A stretch of DNA of 64,000 bases from Actinomycetota bacterium (lineage in GTDB: Bacteria; Actinomycetota; UBA4738; HRBIN12). The notes under the pieces are model-generated. The model was given only the letters and a program-made list of their open reading frames with translations. It was not told the origin of the DNA and did not search any database. A program made the position numbers and the translations under genes. Below, piece after piece: positions 7,817 to 16,377 of this stretch. The stretch's first letter is position 1. Each line of letters opens with the position of its first letter. The DNA lies in contig JBBECT010000005.1 in the NCBI GenBank assembly GCA_040881665.1, positions 650,138 to 714,137 of the forward strand, in the 5' to 3' direction.

Positions 7817-8498
7817 CCGGATTCGCCTCGACGGGATGGGAGGCGTCGGTGAACTCCCGGAACTTGCCGGTGAGCAGGAAGCCGACTTGCTCTCCCACGT
7901 CGACTGCGTTGTCGCCCACACGTTCGAGGTGCCGCGCCACCAAGGACATGTGCAAGCCCCAGTCGAGCTTGTCCGTATCGTCGGCGAGACGGGTCACCTC
8001 GCCGTGCATGTTCCGGTTCAATCGATCGACCGGATCGTCCATCTCCGGAAGCTTCAGGCACAGCTCGAGCTCGCGCCGGCGGAACGCCTCCATCGACGTG
8101 CGGACCATCGGCACGACGAGGTCGCCCATCTCCTGGATCATCGCGCGGATCTGATCGTCGCCCGGCTTGCCGTGGGCCCACCGCACCGTCTTCGCAACGT
8201 TCACCGCCTGGTCGCCGATCCGCTCGAGGTGCAGGTTGATGTGCAGGATCGTCGACACGAGCCGCAGATCGGTCGCCACCGGCGTCTGCAACGCCAGCAT
8301 CTGGAGCGTTCCCTCTTCGATCGACATGTACTTCGCGTCGATCGCGTCGTCTTCGTCCACCACCTTCGCCGCAAGGTCGAGGTCGTCGTGGCCGAGCGCC
8401 GCGACCGCCTGCTCGACGGCGAGCGCGCTCAGCTCCCCCATCTCGAGCAGATCGATCTCGGTCCGCTCGAGCGTCTCGTGGAAGTGCTCGCGGGGCAT
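7806..8498 (-). CDS. phoU: Phosphate signalling regulator PhoU
   Basis: The 230-residue protein has the two-repeat helical bundle of PhoU. Repeated segments HINLHLERIGDQAVNVAK and MSLVARHLERVGDNAVDVGE carry the E/D-rich metal-binding pattern (ERIGDxA and ERVGDNA). PhoU links Pst transport to PhoR and keeps the Pho regulon off when phosphate is plentiful. The ATG at 8498 overlaps the pstB stop (TGATG), and its own end overlaps the phoB start, so it is coupled to both. Confidence 0.95.
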   Translation of the reverse strand: MPREHFHETLERTEIDLLEMGELSALAVEQAVAALGHDDLDLAAKVVDEDDAIDAKYMSIEEGTLQMLALQTPVATDLRLVSTILHINLHLERIGDQAVNVAKTVRWAHGKPGDDQIRAMIQEMGDLVVPMVRTSMEAFRRRELELCLKLPEMDDPVDRLNRNMHGEVTRLADDTDKLDWGLHMSLVARHLERVGDNAVDVGEQVGFLLTGKFREFTDASHPVEANPDAD

Positions 8499-9424
8499 CA
8501 GCCGAACCGTCCCGTCACGTAGTCCTCCGTTCGTTGGTCGCTCGGGTTCGTGAAGATCGACTCCGTCTTGTCGAACTCCACGACCATCCCGGTACGTTGC
8601 CCTTCGGGGCCGACCTCCACCGAGAAGAACGCCGTCCGGTCGCTCACGCGCGCAGCCTGCTGCATGTTGTGGGTCACGATCACGATCGTGTACTCGGAGA
8701 CGAGCTCGCGCATCAGGTCCTCGATCTTCCCGGTCGCGATCGGGTCCAGCGACGAGCACGGCTCGTCCATCAGGATCACATCCGGACGGGTCGCGATCGC
8801 GCGCGCGATGCACAGACGCTGCTGTTGACCTCCCGACAAGGCCATCCCCGACTCGTGCAGCTTGTCCTTCACCTCGTCCCAGAGCGCCGCCTTCTGCAGG
8901 GACTCCTCGATGAGCGCGTCCATGTCCCCTTTGAACCCCGCGATCTTCGGACCGAAGGCGATGTTGTCGTAGATCGACTTCGGGAAGGGGTTCGGCTTCT
9001 GGAACACCATCCCGATCCGGCGGCGCACCTCGACCGGATCGACGTGGCCGTCGTAGAGGTTGACCCCGTGGTACAGGATCTCTCCCTCGACACGGGCGAT
9101 CTCGATCAGATCGTTCATGCGGTTCAGCGTCCGCAGGAAGGTCGTCTTACCACACCCCGACGGACCGATCAGCGCTGTGATCTCGTTGTTGCCGACCGCG
9201 AGGTTCACGTCGCGGACGGCGCGGAAGTCCCCGTAGTAGACGGACACATTCCGCACGTCGAACACGGGTTCTCGCTGGGGCTGGGACACCTGCACCTCGT
9301 CGTGGTTCGGAAGATGCAGCGTAACCTCCAACACGGCGCCCTCGGCGACGGCGGCGGGAGCCTCGTGTGCCTCGGTGCGAGGATCGGTCTCGTTCACATC
9401 GATCGGACTACCACCTTCGCTCAT
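8498..9424 (-). CDS. pstB: Phosphate ABC transporter ATP-binding protein PstB
   Basis: The 308-residue ATPase has Walker [10 protein letters not shown] at 87-95, the Q-loop in [10 protein letters not shown], signature LSGGQQQR, Walker [14 protein letters not shown] and the switch His in IVTHN. It drives phosphate import through PstC-PstA. The first 55 residues are an extra hydrophilic extension compared with the usual 250-260 residues. They come from the ATG at 9424, which overlaps the end of pstA by 17 bp. A later start is possible but no better candidate is evident. Confidence 0.96.
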   Translation of the reverse strand: MSEGGSPIDVNETDPRTEAHEAPAAVAEGAVLEVTLHLPNHDEVQVSQPQREPVFDVRNVSVYYGDFRAVRDVNLAVGNNEITALIGPSGCGKTTFLRTLNRMNDLIEIARVEGEILYHGVNLYDGHVDPVEVRRRIGMVFQKPNPFPKSIYDNIAFGPKIAGFKGDMDALIEESLQKAALWDEVKDKLHESGMALSGGQQQRLCIARAIATRPDVILMDEPCSSLDPIATGKIEDLMRELVSEYTIVIVTHNMQQAARVSDRTAFFSVEVGPEGQRTGMVVEFDKTESIFTNPSDQRTEDYVTGRFG

Positions 9425-10361
9425 ATCGGTTCCTCAGCAGGATGGCCGCCAGGTTGACCAGGAACACCGCGAGGATCAGGACCAGGATCGCGGCGGCGGC
9501 GAGGTCCTGGAACTCCGGCTGCGGCTTCTTCGTCCACGCGAAGATCAACGTGGGCATCGAGGTGAACCGTTCCTGCAGCTGCTCGCCCGGTCCGCCCTGC
9601 GCCACGAAGAAGCCCGTGACCGCACCGACCATGATCAGCGGAGCGGTCTCCCCGAGCGCGCGGGCCATCGAGAGCACCGTGCCGGTGAGGATGCCGGGCG
9701 CCGCGTTCGGGAGCACATGGCTGCGGATCACCTCCCAGCGCGTCGCACCGACGCCGAAGCCACCCTCGCGGATGCTGCGAGGCACGGCACGCAGCGCCTC
9801 CTGGGTCGTGATGATGATGATCGGCAGCACCATGATCGAGATCGTCAGACCGCCGGCCAGCAGGCTTCGCCCGGCGACGGAGCCGGGACCGACCACATCG
9901 CCCAGGAGCCCGACGAACAACGCGAGACCGAGGATCCCGTAGACGATCGCCGGGACACCCGCGAGGTTGCGGATGTTCGTGTTGACGAACCGCGTGAAGC
10001 CGGTGTCCTTCGCGTACTCCTCCATGTAGACCGCGGCACCGATCCCCAGCGGGAACGAGAGCACCGCCACGAACAGCATCAGGAACGCCGAGCCGATCAG
10101 TCCCTGCTTGATCCCCGCCCGAACCGGCAGTGAAGACGTTCCGCTGGAGACGAATTCCCCACCCCGCTCCTGCAGGACCGGTATCGCGGCGCGCGCAACG
10201 TCGGCGAGCAGCACGAGCAGGACCACGAGCGCGACCAGCAAGGTGAGCAGGAGCACGCCGTGGAACACCACGCTGCGCCAGTCGGCGCGCCGTCCCGTGA
10301 GCGCGCGTCGGACCTCCTCGCGGGCGGCCGCGCTTCCGGTGGCGACTACTCGGGCCTGCAT
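9408..10361 (-). CDS. pstA: Phosphate ABC transporter permease PstA
   Basis: The 317-residue polytopic protein has a long N-terminal hydrophobic segment (about 35-60) and a permease core of about five more helices. The EAA-type loop reads [23 protein letters not shown], the site that docks on Pst[17 protein letters not shown] is typical of PstA. It forms the membrane channel with PstC. The ATG at 10361 overlaps the stop of pstC (TGATG), and the stop is overlapped by pstB. Confidence 0.95.
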   Translation of the reverse strand: MQARVVATGSAAAREEVRRALTGRRADWRSVVFHGVLLLTLLVALVVLLVLLADVARAAIPVLQERGGEFVSSGTSSLPVRAGIKQGLIGSAFLMLFVAVLSFPLGIGAAVYMEEYAKDTGFTRFVNTNIRNLAGVPAIVYGILGLALFVGLLGDVVGPGSVAGRSLLAGGLTISIMVLPIIIITTQEALRAVPRSIREGGFGVGATRWEVIRSHVLPNAAPGILTGTVLSMARALGETAPLIMVGAVTGFFVAQGGPGEQLQERFTSMPTLIFAWTKKPQPEFQDLAAAAILVLILAVFLVNLAAILLRNRYERRW

Positions 10362-11302
10362 CAGTACCGCCTCCGAACACGCCGGACGAAGCGCTCCGAG
10401 AACAGGTTCAGACCGAGCGTCATGAAGAACAGGAGCATCCCGACGAAGTACAAGCTCGGGACCGCGGCGCCGCTCCCGGCGGCGCGATCCGACCCCGTCG
10501 CCAGCGAGGTGATCGCGGCCGTCATCGTCTGCCCCCCGCGGAGCGGGTCGAGGTTGAACCCCGACCCCCCCGTCCCGCCGGCGGCGATCGCGACGATCAT
10601 CGTCTCACCGATCGCGCGCGAGATCCCGAGGATCAGCGCGGCCGTGATGCCCGAGACGGCCGCGGGGACCACGATCTTGAGGCTCGTCGTCCGCAGCTTC
10701 GCGCCGAGGCCGAACGAGGCTTCCCGGAGCCCACTCGGGACCGCGTGCATCGCATCCTCGGCCACGGAAGCCACCAACGGAGTGACGAGCAGCCCGACGC
10801 CGATCCCAGCCGCCAGGAAGTTGAAGAACTCCGCCCCGCCGAACAGCTTCTGCACGATGTCGGGACTGATGAAGCGCAGCGCGAAGAACCCCATGACGAC
10901 ACTTGGAACGCTCGCAAGCGTCTCGAGGATCGGCTTCAGCATCCTGCGCGAGCGCGACTTCGCGAATTCCGAGAGGTACAGGGCCGCTCCGAGCCCCAGC
11001 GGCGCGGCAACGACCATCGCGATCAGGGAGACGACGAGGGTGCCCGCGAGGATCGCCGGCAGGCCGAACTCGTTCCGGCGCGGGAACCAGTCCATCACGA
11101 GCATCTGGGAGAACTCGACCTTGCTGAGGTAGTCGATCGTTCCGCCGGCCAGCGACGCGACGATCGCGACGCTGATCGCGATAGACAGCAGGGCGGCGGT
11201 GAGGAAGACCCTGCGGACGACCCGTTCCTTGCGATGGCGTTTCCGATTCCCCCCGAGGTCCTCGAGGGTGAGTCCGCCCCGCTCGATGCTCGCCTGCGCC
11301 AC
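10361..11302 (-). CDS. pstC: Phosphate ABC transporter permease PstC
   Basis: The 313-residue permease has six predicted helices. Motifs are LETLASVPSVVMGFFAL and the EAA loop AMHAVPSGLREASFGLGAKLRTT, followed by LGISRAIGETMIVAIA. It pairs with PstA. The start is GTG at 11302, preceded by CGGAGG; longer in-frame extension upstream lacks a site and would run into pstS. The gap to pstS is 86 bp. Confidence 0.95.
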   Translation of the reverse strand: MAQASIERGGLTLEDLGGNRKRHRKERVVRRVFLTAALLSIAISVAIVASLAGGTIDYLSKVEFSQMLVMDWFPRRNEFGLPAILAGTLVVSLIAMVVAAPLGLGAALYLSEFAKSRSRRMLKPILETLASVPSVVMGFFALRFISPDIVQKLFGGAEFFNFLAAGIGVGLLVTPLVASVAEDAMHAVPSGLREASFGLGAKLRTTSLKIVVPAAVSGITAALILGISRAIGETMIVAIAAGGTGGSGFNLDPLRGGQTMTAAITSLATGSDRAAGSGAAVPSLYFVGMLLFFMTLGLNLFSERFVRRVRRRY

Positions 11303-11388
11303 GTGCCTCCGTCCGATGTCTGTGCGAGTTGTACCAGGGACCCCACGTCCCACGGAAGGGCCGGTCCCGCCCGACCGGTGGAACGCGT

Positions 11389-12399
11389 CTAGCCGACCGC
11401 CTTCTCCCAGGCCGAGCGCGTGGCCCGGACGCGGTCGTCGGGCAGGCTCACGTAGCCGACCTCGGAAACCGACGCCAGCCCCTCGTCCGTGAGGTAGTAG
11501 TCGACGAACGCGGCCACCGCAGCGTTCACGGCCGCCTTCTCTGCGCTGGGATAGATGTAGAGGGAACGCGCGAGCGGATAGGTACCGTCGATGACCGTCT
11601 CCTCGCTCGGAGCCACGCACCCATCGCCGCCGTCGACCTCGACGGCCTTCACCGTGTCGCCGGCGCCGAGCGCGAACGAGAGTCCGACGAAGCCGAGGCC
11701 CGAGGAGTTGTTCGCGGCGTTGTCGATGATCACGTTGTCGTCACCCGATGCCTGGTAGTCCTTGCGGAGCTGATCGTCGGGTTGCTTCTGTGCCTCCGCG
11801 ATGTCGGCGAGCGCGATCTCGATGAACGAGCCGTAGGTACCCGACTCCTCACCGGGCGCGACGATCGTCAACGGCACGTCGGGAAGCCCGCCGTTGCCGC
11901 CGACCTCCGTTGCGAGCTCGTTGGCATCACTCCACTGCGTGAAGCCTTCCGACTCGGGGCCGAACAGGGCGTACAGGTCGCCGAGGGCCAGGCAGTCGAC
12001 CGGGTTCTCCGGATTGGTCACGACCGTCAGCGCATCGAGGCCGACCTCCAGCTCGACGGGGGTCACGCCCGCCGCCTCGCACGCGTCGGCTTCCTCGTCG
12101 TCGATCGCACGGGACGCATCGTTCATGTCCGTGTCGCCGGCGCAGAAGAGCTCGAAGCCGTCGCTGGTTCCCGGACCGTCCACCGCGATCTCGACGCTGG
12201 GGTTCTCGCCGGCGAACTTCTCCGCGTTCAGCGACGAGATCTGCTCGACCGTCGAGGATCCAGACACGTTGACGCTGCCGGTGACTTCGGCAGTGTCGCC
12301 GGCATCGGCCTCGTCGTCGCTCCCACCGCACGCCGCGGCTACGAGCGACAGCACGAGGATCCCAGCGATCAGGGCGAACAGATTCTTGCTGTGGCGCAT
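11389..12399 (-). CDS. pstS: Phosphate-binding lipoprotein PstS
   Basis: The 336-residue protein has a lipoprotein signal peptide ending in LVAAAC, with Cys24 as the lipid-bearing residue. The mature protein starts with an acidic linker and then SVNVSGSSTVEQI, the phosphate-binding SGSST loop of PstS proteins. Further binding residues are expected in DASRAI and PGEESGTYGSF. It captures phosphate outside the membrane for PstCAB. The ATG at 12399 has a strong Shine-Dalgarno (GGAGGG). Two pairs of PHO repeats lie 76-111 bp upstream, so it should be the main starvation-induced promoter. Confidence 0.96.
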   Translation of the reverse strand: MRHSKNLFALIAGILVLSLVAAACGGSDDEADAGDTAEVTGSVNVSGSSTVEQISSLNAEKFAGENPSVEIAVDGPGTSDGFELFCAGDTDMNDASRAIDDEEADACEAAGVTPVELEVGLDALTVVTNPENPVDCLALGDLYALFGPESEGFTQWSDANELATEVGGNGGLPDVPLTIVAPGEESGTYGSFIEIALADIAEAQKQPDDQLRKDYQASGDDNVIIDNAANNSSGLGFVGLSFALGAGDTVKAVEVDGGDGCVAPSEETVIDGTYPLARSLYIYPSAEKAAVNAAVAAFVDYYLTDEGLASVSEVGYVSLPDDRVRATRSAWEKAVG

Positions 12400-12437
12400 G
12401 GTCCCTCCTTGGTCGAACAGCTCCTCCATCCACCGGA

Positions 12438-12443
12438 AGGCTA
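12438..12443 (-). promoter_or_regulatory. Candidate -10 of pstS
   Basis: TAGCCT on the minus strand lies 31 bp downstream of the first PHO repeat. This is nearly the spacing seen at ppk (33 bp from the repeat core to TAGCAT). The -35 region is poor, as expected for an activator-dependent promoter. Confidence 0.4.
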
Positions 12444-12474
12444 TGGAGGGCGGATGACCAGACCCTGGCCCGAA

Positions 12475-12510
12475 GGTGAACGCCGGGTGAACGGTGACCG
12501 GGAGGTGAAC
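12475..12510 (-). promoter_or_regulatory. PHO box: two pairs of 11-bp repeats before pstS
   Basis: GGTGAAC or GGTGACC occurs at 12475, 12486, 12493 and 12504. Spacing is 11 bp within each pair, with the second pair offset by 18 bp. On the strand read toward pstS the units are GTTCACC followed by CGGC, TTC or TCC, matching the Streptomyces PHO-box pattern. The region also lies upstream of divergent phoR, so both promoters could respond. Confidence 0.8.
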
Positions 12511-12533
12511 GGCAGCGCCCACAGATGCCCCCG

Positions 12534-12539
12534 TACACT
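12534..12539 (+). promoter_or_regulatory. -10 element of phoR, leaderless
   Basis: TACACT is followed by 6 nt and the ATG at 12546. The PHO repeats end 24 bp upstream, close to where a -35 would be. Confidence 0.55.
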
Positions 12540-12545
12540 CGCCCC

Positions 12546-13850
12546 ATGGAGCTGAGCGCCGCCCTCGGGGTCGTGCTCGCCGCGATCGCGGGGGCGGGAT
12601 CGGGTTGGTGGGTCGCCACCAGAGCCTTCGGACGACGGCTCCGCTCGGCGACCGACGCGGTGGATCGGCTCGGTGACGCGGACACGGAGGCTCGAACCCT
12701 CGAAGGCGGCCCCGCAGGCGCGGCCGCCTTGGCGGGAGCGGTGAACCGCGCGGGGGAACGTCTCGGAGGACAGGTGCGAGCGCTCCGACGCGAGCAGCGG
12801 ATCCGGGACTTGATCCTGTCCTCGATGCAGGAGGGCGTCCTCCTGTTCGACGGTGATGGCGGCGGTGTCGTCTTCGCGAACGACGCGATCGACCGCCACC
12901 TCCGCACCCGCCCGGCAACGGCGTCGCAGCTGCACCCTCCGGCACTGCGTGAGGCGGTGGAGCACGCGGCGTCTGTGTCGCGCCCCGTCTCCGTCGAGGT
13001 CGAGATGACGGCACCGAGCGCGTGGCTCCGCGGAACCGCCGTTCCCGCGATCGGAGGCAACTCGGTCCTGCTCGTCCTCCGCGACGTCACCGAGGCCAAG
13101 CGGCTCGACGCCGTCCGCCGCGACTTCGTCGCGAATGCGTCGCACGAACTGAAGACACCGGCAGCGTCGATCCAGGCGACCGCGGAGACGATCCGGATCG
13201 CCGCGGAGGACGATCCGGCCGTCGTCCCCCGGTTCGCACAGCAACTCGATCGCGAGGCGATCCGCCTGTCGAGCATCGTCGCGGACCTGCTCGACCTCTC
13301 GCGCCTGGAAACGGGCAGCGACATCGATGACGACGTCCGGCTGGACGTGCTCCTTCGCGAGGAGACGCCACGCATCCAGGACGCCGCGCGCGCCGCGGAT
13401 GTCGAGCTAGAGATCGACGCCGCTCCCGTCCCCCCGATCCGCGGCGCCCGTCGCGACCTCGCGCTGTGCGTCCGCAACCTCGTCGACAACGCGATCCGGT
13501 ACACCAAGCCCGGAGGGAACGTCCTCGTCGCCGTCGTCGAGGGCGCCGGCGGCGAGGTCGTGCTGAAGGTGGCCGACACCGGGATCGGGATCCCGTCGCG
13601 GGACCTCCCCAGGATCTTCGAGCGCTTCTACCGGATCGACCGCGCGCGCTCGCGCGACTCTGGGGGCACCGGACTCGGGTTATCGATCGTCAAGCACGTC
13701 GTCGAGAACCACGGCGGCGCCGTCTCGGTCGACAGCGAGCTCGGCCAAGGAACCCGTTTCGAGATCCGGTTCCCTCCCGATGCCGCGAGGACCGGTCGCG
13801 ACGGCCGCGCGGCGCCCGCCGGCGGGGACGGGGCTATCCTTCCCCGGTGA
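12546..13850 (+). CDS. phoR: PhoR-like sensor histidine kinase
   Basis: The 434-residue protein has one N-terminal membrane helix (about 3-24), a PAS-like domain (about 85-183) and a HisKA domain with phosphorylated His200 in NASHELKTPAAS. The HATPase_c domain has the N box in NLVDNAIRYTKPGG, then DTGIGIP and GGTGLGLSIVKHVV. No extracytoplasmic domain is present, which fits phosphate sensing through PstCAB-PhoU rather than direct ligand binding. The partner regulator is phoB at 7085. The start at 12546 is favoured by the leaderless -10. The 3' end overlaps the next gene by 4 nt (GTGA). Confidence 0.9.
   Translation: MELSAALGVVLAAIAGAGSGWWVATRAFGRRLRSATDAVDRLGDADTEARTLEGGPAGAAALAGAVNRAGERLGGQVRALRREQRIRDLILSSMQEGVLLFDGDGGGVVFANDAIDRHLRTRPATASQLHPPALREAVEHAASVSRPVSVEVEMTAPSAWLRGTAVPAIGGNSVLLVLRDVTEAKRLDAVRRDFVANASHELKTPAASIQATAETIRIAAEDDPAVVPRFAQQLDREAIRLSSIVADLLDLSRLETGSDIDDDVRLDVLLREETPRIQDAARAADVELEIDAAPVPPIRGARRDLALCVRNLVDNAIRYTKPGGNVLVAVVEGAGGEVVLKVADTGIGIPSRDLPRIFERFYRIDRARSRDSGGTGLGLSIVKHVVENHGGAVSVDSELGQGTRFEIRFPPDAARTGRDGRAAPAGGDGAILPR
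13835..13840 (+). promoter_or_regulatory. -10 element inside phoR for the phosphatase gene
   Basis: TATCCT lies 6 nt before the GTG at 13847. It would give a leaderless mRNA starting within the 3' end of phoR, in addition to readthrough. Confidence 0.45.
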
Positions 13851-14485
13851 CGCTCCTGTTGTTGATCCGGCACGGGCTGACGTCCGCGACCGGCACGCGC
13901 CTGGTGGGCTGGACGCCCGGGATCCGCCTCTCGGAGGAAGGGCGCGCGCAGGCCCAGCGGGTGCGCGATCGCCTCGAAGGGACGCGGATCGACGCGATCT
14001 ACTCCAGTCCCCTCGACCGCTGCCGGGAGACGGCGAAGCCACTGGCCGCCGATCGGACGCTGCCGGTCCGCGTCCGCAAGGATCTCGGCGAGATCGGGTA
14101 CGGAGCGTGGACGGATCGCTCCCTTCGCCAGCTCGCGAAGACGAAGCTGTGGCCGCGCGTCCAGCAGGTCCCCTCGCGCGTCCGCTTCCCGCAGGGTGAA
14201 TCGTTCGGCGAGGCGCACGCCCGGATCGTCGGGGCGCTCGACGCGATCGCCGCCGAGCACCCGTCCGAGGTCGTCGCCGCGTTCTCGCACGCGGATGCGA
14301 TCAAGCTTGCGCTCGCCGAGCTCGCCGGCATGCACCTGGACATGTTCCAGCGGATCGTGATCGATCCGGCGTCGGTGTCGGCGGTCGCGCTCGGGGACGG
14401 GGTTCCGCGGCTCGTGCGCGTGAACGACCTCGGGACCCTGGACGCCCTCGCCCCGCGCAAACGGGGCGGGACCCGACAACGATGA
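13847..14485 (+). CDS. MSMEG_4193-type histidine phosphatase/phosphomutase-like protein
   Basis: The 212-residue protein belongs to the phosphoglycerate mutase superfamily. LLLIRHGLTSATG holds the RHG motif, RLVGWTPGIRLSEEG follows, and the second His is in VAAFSHADAIK. In many actinobacteria this gene is followed by a DUF3090 gene and a SCO1664-type gene, as here. The trio's function is not known. The GTG start overlaps the phoR stop and also fits a leaderless promoter at 13835. Confidence 0.85.
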   Translation: MTLLLLIRHGLTSATGTRLVGWTPGIRLSEEGRAQAQRVRDRLEGTRIDAIYSSPLDRCRETAKPLAADRTLPVRVRKDLGEIGYGAWTDRSLRQLAKTKLWPRVQQVPSRVRFPQGESFGEAHARIVGALDAIAAEHPSEVVAAFSHADAIKLALAELAGMHLDMFQRIVIDPASVSAVALGDGVPRLVRVNDLGTLDALAPRKRGGTRQR

Positions 14486-14546
14486 CACGGTCGCGCGCAG
14501 CGACCCGGCGCTCGGCGATCGGAGCCGAGGTGGGAGACTGAGCACC

Positions 14547-15062
14547 GTGGAAATGGACCCGGTCGACAAGATCACCGCCGGTGCGATCGGCGAGCCCGGC
14601 GAGCGCACCTTCTTCCTCCAGGCGCGCGGTGAGGATGAGCTGGTCACCGTCGTGCTCGAGAAGCAGCAGGTCGAGCTACTCTCCGCCTCGATCCTGGAGC
14701 TGCTCGCACAGGTCGGCGATGAAACCGGGACCGGTCCGGGTGAGGACGAGCTCGACCTCGAGCAACCGATGGAGCCACGCTTCCGCGCCGGCAACCTGCG
14801 GATCGGCTACGAGCCCGACCGCGACATGATCCTTCTCGAGGTCGAGGAGGCCGTCGAGGGAGACGACGAAGAGGAGGGCGAGGAGCTCGTCCCCCCCGAT
14901 ACGGACAAGCTCCGCCTGTGGGCCACCCGCGAGCAGATGCTCGCCCTGTCGCGCCACGGCTCGGAGGTCGCCTCCCGGGGCCGCCCGACCTGTCAGTACT
15001 GCGGGAACCCGATCGATCCCGAAGGGCACGTATGCCCGGCGATGAACGGGCACCGAAGCTAG
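14547..15062 (+). CDS. DUF3090 protein with C-terminal zinc ribbon
   Basis: The 171-residue protein is the second member of the conserved actinobacterial trio. The N-terminal part (GERTFFLQARGEDELVTVVLEKQQVELL) and the acidic middle are typical of DUF3090. The end carries CQYCGNPIDPEGHVC, a short metal-binding ribbon. The start is GTG at 14547 or ATG at 14553. It overlaps the next gene by 31 bp. No function is established. The conserved order suggests it acts with the SCO1664 kinase-like protein. Confidence 0.85.
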   Translation: MEMDPVDKITAGAIGEPGERTFFLQARGEDELVTVVLEKQQVELLSASILELLAQVGDETGTGPGEDELDLEQPMEPRFRAGNLRIGYEPDRDMILLEVEEAVEGDDEEEGEELVPPDTDKLRLWATREQMLALSRHGSEVASRGRPTCQYCGNPIDPEGHVCPAMNGHRS

Positions 15063-15817
15063 CCGCCGCCGACCCGGCGCTCGAGCCCGCCGAGGGCGAG
15101 CGCATCCTGGAGACCGGTGTGCTCGAGGTCCTCGGGCTGATGCCGCGCTCATCGAACGCGACCTACCTCGCGAAGGTGCGCTCCGAGGACGACACGGATC
15201 GCGAGGTGCTCGCGATCTACAAGCCCCGCCGAGGCGAGCGCCCGCTCTGGGACTTCCCCGAGGGATCGCTCGCGGCCCGCGAGGTGGCCTCCTACCGCCT
15301 CGCCCGTGCGCTCGGGTGGCCGACGGTGCCGCCGACGGTGCTGCGCGACGGCCCGGAAGGCACCGGATCGGTGCAACTGTTCCGCGGCTTCGACCCCGCC
15401 GAGCACGCGTTCACGCTCGTCGCCGAGCGCGTGGGGGAATTCCGACGGATCGCTGCGTTCGACGTCGTGATCAACAACGCCGACCGGAAGGGCGGACACA
15501 CGCTCCTGGGTGAGGACGGACGGATCTTCGTGATCGATCACGGCGTCAGCTTCCACAGGGAGCCGAAACTGCGAACGGTGATCTGGGAGTTCGAAGCCGA
15601 ACCCCTCGGCGAGGTCCTGCGCACGGACCTGCTCCGGCTCCGCGACGACCTGGCGGCGGGTCCGCTCCGCGCCTCGCTCGGCGAACTCCTCGCTCCGCCG
15701 GAGGTCGATGCGACCCTGCACCGCACCGAGCGGCTCCTCGAGGCGAACTCGTTCCCTACCGCGGACCAGACGGTCGAGGAGACCGACATGCCTCCCTATC
15801 CATGGCCGGCGATCTGA
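15032..15817 (+). CDS. SCO1664-family PI3/4-kinase-like protein
   Basis: The 261-residue protein is the third gene of the trio. Motifs resemble the remote phosphatidylinositol kinase-like fold of this family: YLAKVRS and LAIYKPRRGERPLWDFP for the nucleotide site, DVVINNADRKGGHTLL for the catalytic loop and FVIDHGVSF for the metal-binding segment. Its substrate is unknown. The start ATG at 15032 lies inside the DUF3090 3' end. The stop overlaps the next start (TGATG). Confidence 0.85.
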   Translation: MPGDERAPKLAAADPALEPAEGERILETGVLEVLGLMPRSSNATYLAKVRSEDDTDREVLAIYKPRRGERPLWDFPEGSLAAREVASYRLARALGWPTVPPTVLRDGPEGTGSVQLFRGFDPAEHAFTLVAERVGEFRRIAAFDVVINNADRKGGHTLLGEDGRIFVIDHGVSFHREPKLRTVIWEFEAEPLGEVLRTDLLRLRDDLAAGPLRASLGELLAPPEVDATLHRTERLLEANSFPTADQTVEETDMPPYPWPAI

Positions 15818-16368
15818 TGCCCGCCGCGATCCAGAGCCCCGTGTGGAGCGAGTTCCCCACGCCCCTGGGTCGGCTCGTCGCCATCGGCTCGCCGTCGGGC
15901 ATCTCACGGCTCGGGTTCTCCGACGACGACCCCGTCGCCGCGGTCGAGGACGAGACCGGTCTGCGCATCCCGCGTGACGCCGCCGCACTCCGGGACCTCC
16001 GAGAGCAGGTTCAGGCCTACTTCGAAGGAACGCTCCGCTCGTTCTCCGTCGCACCCGACCTGGGCGCGATCGAGGGGTTCGCGCGGCAGGTCCTCGAACA
16101 AGCACGCCGGGTCCCGTTCGGGTCCGTCGCCACCTACGGCGAACTCGCGGCCCGGGCCGGCTCCCCCCGCGCCGGCCGTGCGGCGGGGAGCGCGATGCGG
16201 CGCAACCCCGTGCAGCTGCTCGTGCCGTGTCACCGAGTGGTTCCCGCCGACGGTTCGATCGGCGGGTACTCGGGCCGAGAGGACCGCAAGGCGTTCCTCC
16301 TCGACCACGAGGCCGCCGCACTCGGTCAGGACGCCGGGCTTCCCGGCTCTGCCGGCCGGGGCCGCTAA
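15817..16368 (+). CDS. ogt: Methylated-DNA--protein-cysteine methyltransferase
   Basis: The 183-residue protein removes alkyl groups from O6-alkylguanine in DNA, irreversibly, onto its own cysteine. The active-site motif is LVPCHRVVPADGSIGGYSGR, with Cys138 and His139. The helix-turn-helix region VPFGSVATYGELAARAGSPRAGRAAGSAMRRNP is typical of Ogt. The start ATG at 15817 overlaps the SCO1664 stop; an in-frame ATG at 15802 is also possible. Its TAA stop forms part of the next gene's -10 element. Confidence 0.94.
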   Translation: MPAAIQSPVWSEFPTPLGRLVAIGSPSGISRLGFSDDDPVAAVEDETGLRIPRDAAALRDLREQVQAYFEGTLRSFSVAPDLGAIEGFARQVLEQARRVPFGSVATYGELAARAGSPRAGRAAGSAMRRNPVQLLVPCHRVVPADGSIGGYSGREDRKAFLLDHEAAALGQDAGLPGSAGRGR

Positions 16369-16371
16369 GCT
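16366..16371 (+). promoter_or_regulatory. -10 element, leaderless
   Basis: TAAGCT contains the TAA stop of ogt and is followed by 6 nt and the GTG at 16378. Confidence 0.55.
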
Positions 16372-16377
16372 CGGGCC

